Source: Chloroflexota bacterium
GTDB taxonomy: Bacteria > Chloroflexota > Anaerolineae > 4572-78 > J111
DNA length: 16,690 bases
Assembly: GCA_003695455.1 (NCBI GenBank)
Contig: RFJF01000056.1
Span: 1 to 16,690 of the forward strand
Direction: 5' to 3'
Below the pieces are notes generated by a model. The model ran no database searches. It was not told where the DNA came from and saw nothing but the letters and a program-made list of their open reading frames with translations. Position 1 is the first letter of the stretch. Every line of letters starts with the position of its first letter. Below are positions 14,342-16,690 of this stretch, piece after piece. The translations under genes were made by a program, and so were the position numbers.

Positions 14342-15568
14342 TCAAAATCCAATGATGATGGGCGTGGGGTCAACGTGGTCGTTAAAGGCGTCAATCCGCA
14401 CGTCCTCGTGGATGAGGCCGGCCCAGAAATTGACGGTGTCCTTGTCGGCGGGCACGTCCAAAATCTGGATGGTTCCAGTGACAATGGCCCGCTGGCCGGG
14501 CATCAGAAAATACTCGTCATTGCCGTTGATGACCCGCTTTTCCAGCACATCCAGACTGCCCAGCGACCAGCGGTAGGGGTAGGCGTAGCTGGGGTTGCCT
14601 TCGTAATCAATGCCTACCCGCCACGTGCCGGATGATTGGAACGCGCCTTTGGTGTTGAAATTCTCATCGCTGCGGTAGGCCGTGCCGGATGGCGGGCCGT
14701 TGGTGCGAATGGGGACGCTGCCAAAGTTTTCCACGGTCAGGGTGAAGGCCAGCGTTTGCCCCAGCGGAACGACCGTGTCGCCGGTGAGGGGGTTGTAAAA
14801 ATCCACACTGGCCGATACGATGTCGGCGCGGGGTACGCCGCCTTCTTGAATGGTCAGCGTGTCTGTGACCACGGTGCGGTTGCCCACCCGGTCCACGGCC
14901 TCGGCAAATACGGTGTACCGGCCGTCCGGCGGCGGCTCGGCGCCCAAATCTACGCCGCCTTCGTAATCGTAGGTGTGAAAACCCGGTTCGCCGGGTTTGA
15001 TGTCGCGTTCCACTTCGGCAATGGGGTAGCGGGTTTCGCCGTCCGGGGCAATCAGGTAAACCAGCACATCGGCCTCTTTGGTCAGGTAGTAGTTGATGTC
15101 TACCCGGTCGTTAATGCCGTCCTGGTTGGGGGTGAAGGTTTTGGGGTACACGCTGAAACCCTGCAACTCCGGGCGGGTGGTGTCGGCCTGCCGAATGCTC
15201 AGCGGGCCGCTTTGGCGGGCGGTGTTGCCAGAGTCATCCACCGCCTCAACCACCCAGGTGTAATCGCCGTCCGGGAGCATGGCCCCGTTGACCACGCCGC
15301 TGAAATCCACGCCGTAATCGCCGGCAGAACGGCGGCGGTTGTCTCGGAAGTAGTGGCGGTTGCCGGCGGTATCCTCAATGTAAATGGACAGGTCCGCCGA
15401 ATCGTTTAAATGATAGCTGATGCGGGTCACGTCCTCAATGCCGTCTGCGTTGGGGGTGATGGTTTGCGGCGTGACCGATACGTCGGTGAGCAGCGCGCCG
15501 CCGGCACAGGCGGCCAGCAGCCAGCCTGCCAGCGCGGCGATGAATACTAAAATAACGTGTCGTTGCAT
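14342..15568 (-). CDS. Lipoprotein with two FlgD-like Ig domains
   Basis: This 408-residue protein starts at ATG 15568 with AGGA six bases before it. The N-terminus is a lipoprotein signal: a basic start, a hydrophobic core and the lipobox 'LAAC' with C21, so the protein is anchored outside the membrane. Two related Ig-like (FlgD-type) domains follow. The first begins at about residue 30 with 'TPNADGIED' and ends 'GDYTWVVEAVDDSGN'. The second begins at about 135 with 'TPNQDGINDR' and ends 'GRYTVFAEAVDRVGN'. The Asp-rich PNxDGxxD turns could bind calcium. The last 150 residues look like a third beta domain ('AFTLTVENFG') with aromatic-rich loops. It may organise surface glycan or act as a binding protein. 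No enzyme motif is seen. Confidence 0.75.
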   Translation of the reverse strand: MQRHVILVFIAALAGWLLAACAGGALLTDVSVTPQTITPNADGIEDVTRISYHLNDSADLSIYIEDTAGNRHYFRDNRRRSAGDYGVDFSGVVNGAMLPDGDYTWVVEAVDDSGNTARQSGPLSIRQADTTRPELQGFSVYPKTFTPNQDGINDRVDINYYLTKEADVLVYLIAPDGETRYPIAEVERDIKPGEPGFHTYDYEGGVDLGAEPPPDGRYTVFAEAVDRVGNRTVVTDTLTIQEGGVPRADIVSASVDFYNPLTGDTVVPLGQTLAFTLTVENFGSVPIRTNGPPSGTAYRSDENFNTKGAFQSSGTWRVGIDYEGNPSYAYPYRWSLGSLDVLEKRVINGNDEYFLMPGQRAIVTGTIQILDVPADKDTVNFWAGLIHEDVRIDAFNDHVDPTPIIIGF

Positions 15569-15652
15569 AATTTTCCTGATGGGGCGCAGTGGTTGCGCAA
15601 ATTAAACTCCGCCAATGTACCACAAAGGGCAAACAGCGTCAAACCTTAAAAC

Positions 15653-15704
15653 AGGAGTCAGGAGTTGGGGAGCGACGAGTGACAAGCGACGAGTGACAAA
15701 TGAC
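15653..15704. repeat. Second short heptamer array
   Basis: Five adjacent units, GAGCGAC, GAGTGAC, AAGCGAC, GAGTGAC and AAATGAC (15670-15704), match the RARYGAC pattern of the array at 14255. Two looser units (AGGAGTC, AGGAGTT; 15653-15666) precede them after a 3-base shift. The array lies ten bases downstream of the - strand gene that ends at 15715. Confidence 0.75.
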
Positions 15705-15714
15705 AAACGCGCAG

Positions 15715-16690
15715 TCAGCGGATGATTTCAACCGGGGCCAGCGGGAACGCGCTATCCTGCCCGGCCAGCCCCACTTGCAGGGTGTACGTTCCCGGCGGGG
15801 TGGCGGGGTTCAAATTGACATCCACATCCTGCCGCACAATCTCGCCGCCCGGCGTCCACTGCGAGGGCGGGTAAAATGCGAGCGCGTCGCCGGGGCGCTC
15901 AAGGCCGGCGCCCCAAATGCCTTCCGGCCCCACCAGAGTCACCACCGGCGCAGCGCCGGCCTCAATGGGGCGGGCAGCCTGCCAGTAGAGCGTAACGTGC
16001 AGCCAGCCCGACGGCGGGTGAAACAGCGAATCGGCGGCGCGGGCGCGGGTCTCCGTCTGAAAGCCGGCCAGTCGCATCCCGTTGTCAAACTGGATATCGG
16101 CGGGCGTGGCCTCCGGCGGCAGGGTGGGCAGGCGGTAGCCGGGCGCGTATCCCTTCAGGCTGATGCCGGGCGGGTACAGCTCGGTGACCAGCGGGTAGCG
16201 GGCGGCAAACCACTGCTCCACGCGGCGTTCCGGGTCCGGCGCTTCCACGTGTGATTGCACCAGCCAGACCAGCGGATGATTGGCGACCACGCCCTGCAGC
16301 GGGCCGTCCAGTTCGGTCTGCTCAGTGACGGCGCTGAAAGCGGCGTAGGTTTGCCCCGGCCCGTTAAAATAAAACTGGAACGGGTAGCGCACCCAGTCCG
16401 GGTGAATCAGAATGGCATCCTGCGGGCCGGCCAGCCGGGCCAGTTGGGCCACGCTCTGCCGCCACGCCTCTTTGGCCGCGGAGTCGCTGTATTGGCCCGG
16501 CAGGGGGATGACAGTCAGCCCGAACAGCAGCAGAAACGGCAACGTGTGAAACGCAAGGTTTGACCGAAGCTGCTCCCCTGCTCCCTTGCTCCCCTGCTCC
16601 TCTGCCCCCCTGTCCCGAAGCCACGCGCCGGCCCGTTCTGCGCCCGCGGCGGCCAGAATCAACAGCCAGGGAAGCATCACAATAAAATAA
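15715..16690 (-). CDS. Polytopic glycosyltransferase-like protein, C-terminal part (5' end outside window)
   Basis: The frame is open to the last base, and the codons at 16689-16681 read Tyr-Phe-Ile, so the start lies to the right of the window. About 324 residues are visible. Two hydrophobic segments ('YFIVMLPWLLIL' and 'LPFLLLFGLTVIPL') are joined by a charged, repeat-derived loop. Then follows a soluble extracytoplasmic part with 'AILIHPDWVRYPFQFYF' (cited by 'DWVRYPFQFYF') and a final beta-sandwich ('GWLHVTLYWQA', 'PGTYTLQVGLAG'). This layout fits the C-terminal end of GT39/PMT-like or related C-type glycosyltransferases of Chloroflexota, which use lipid-linked sugars. The catalytic N-terminal loops are not in view, so the family is an inference. 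Confidence 0.6.
   Translation of the reverse strand, partial: YFIVMLPWLLILAAAGAERAGAWLRDRGAEEQGSKGAGEQLRSNLAFHTLPFLLLFGLTVIPLPGQYSDSAAKEAWRQSVAQLARLAGPQDAILIHPDWVRYPFQFYFNGPGQTYAAFSAVTEQTELDGPLQGVVANHPLVWLVQSHVEAPDPERRVEQWFAARYPLVTELYPPGISLKGYAPGYRLPTLPPEATPADIQFDNGMRLAGFQTETRARAADSLFHPPSGWLHVTLYWQAARPIEAGAAPVVTLVGPEGIWGAGLERPGDALAFYPPSQWTPGGEIVRQDVDVNLNPATPPGTYTLQVGLAGQDSAFPLAPVEIIR
16571..16618. repeat. Octamer array inside a coding region
   Basis: Six consecutive 8-base units on the + strand, TGCTCCCC, TGCTCCCT, TGCTCCCC, TGCTCCTC, TGCCCCCC and TGTCCCGA, make 48 bases, that is 16 codons, so the - strand reading frame stays open. They encode a Gly/Glu/Arg-rich hydrophilic loop between two membrane helices. 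Similar G/A-rich octamer runs are usual in spacers, not genes. Confidence 0.8.

Overview
The window looks like chromosomal DNA from a Chloroflexota bacterium (Anaerolineae or a related class). The reasons are a Tad pilus locus without a secretin gene in view, a DUF192 gene inside that locus, the moderately high G+C content, and very short tandem repeats in the spacers. The assignment is an inference from gene content and repeat style; no rRNA or other taxonomic marker is present.

Positions 1-11565 read on the + strand and form a Tad/Flp pilus region. First comes the 3' end of a TadE/TadG-like gene, then a 912-residue secreted von Willebrand A (vWA) protein of the TadG type, closed by a strong terminator at 3273. 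A sigma-70-like promoter at 3388 then starts a second unit: cpaB, cpaE/tadZ (receiver domain plus MinD-like ATPase), cpaF/tadA (secretion ATPase), tadB and tadC (membrane platform), a DUF192 protein, comF and the long form of hpf. This unit ends at a clear terminator at 11529. Together the genes supply the motor and platform of a Tad pilus and one or two large surface proteins. Neither a prepilin peptidase nor a secretin gene is seen.

From 11603 to the right edge all genes read on the - strand. A Flp-type prepilin with an unusually large C-terminal part (11690-12193) is convergent with hpf and has its own terminator. Upstream of it lies a palindromic interspersed element. Further right are two GT2 glycosyltransferases overlapping by four bases, a lipoprotein with two FlgD-like Ig domains, and the C-terminal part of a polytopic glycosyltransferase cut by the window edge. 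These look like cell-surface glycan genes.

The least expected signals are small ones. Ribosome-binding sites at or near cpaB, cpaE and comF lie in hairpins, two of which would hide the site. A beta-rich, carbohydrate-binding-module-like domain is inserted in the vWA fold of the TadG-like protein. Two heptamer arrays occupy the - strand spacers, and an octamer array lies inside the partial glycosyltransferase gene without breaking its frame.
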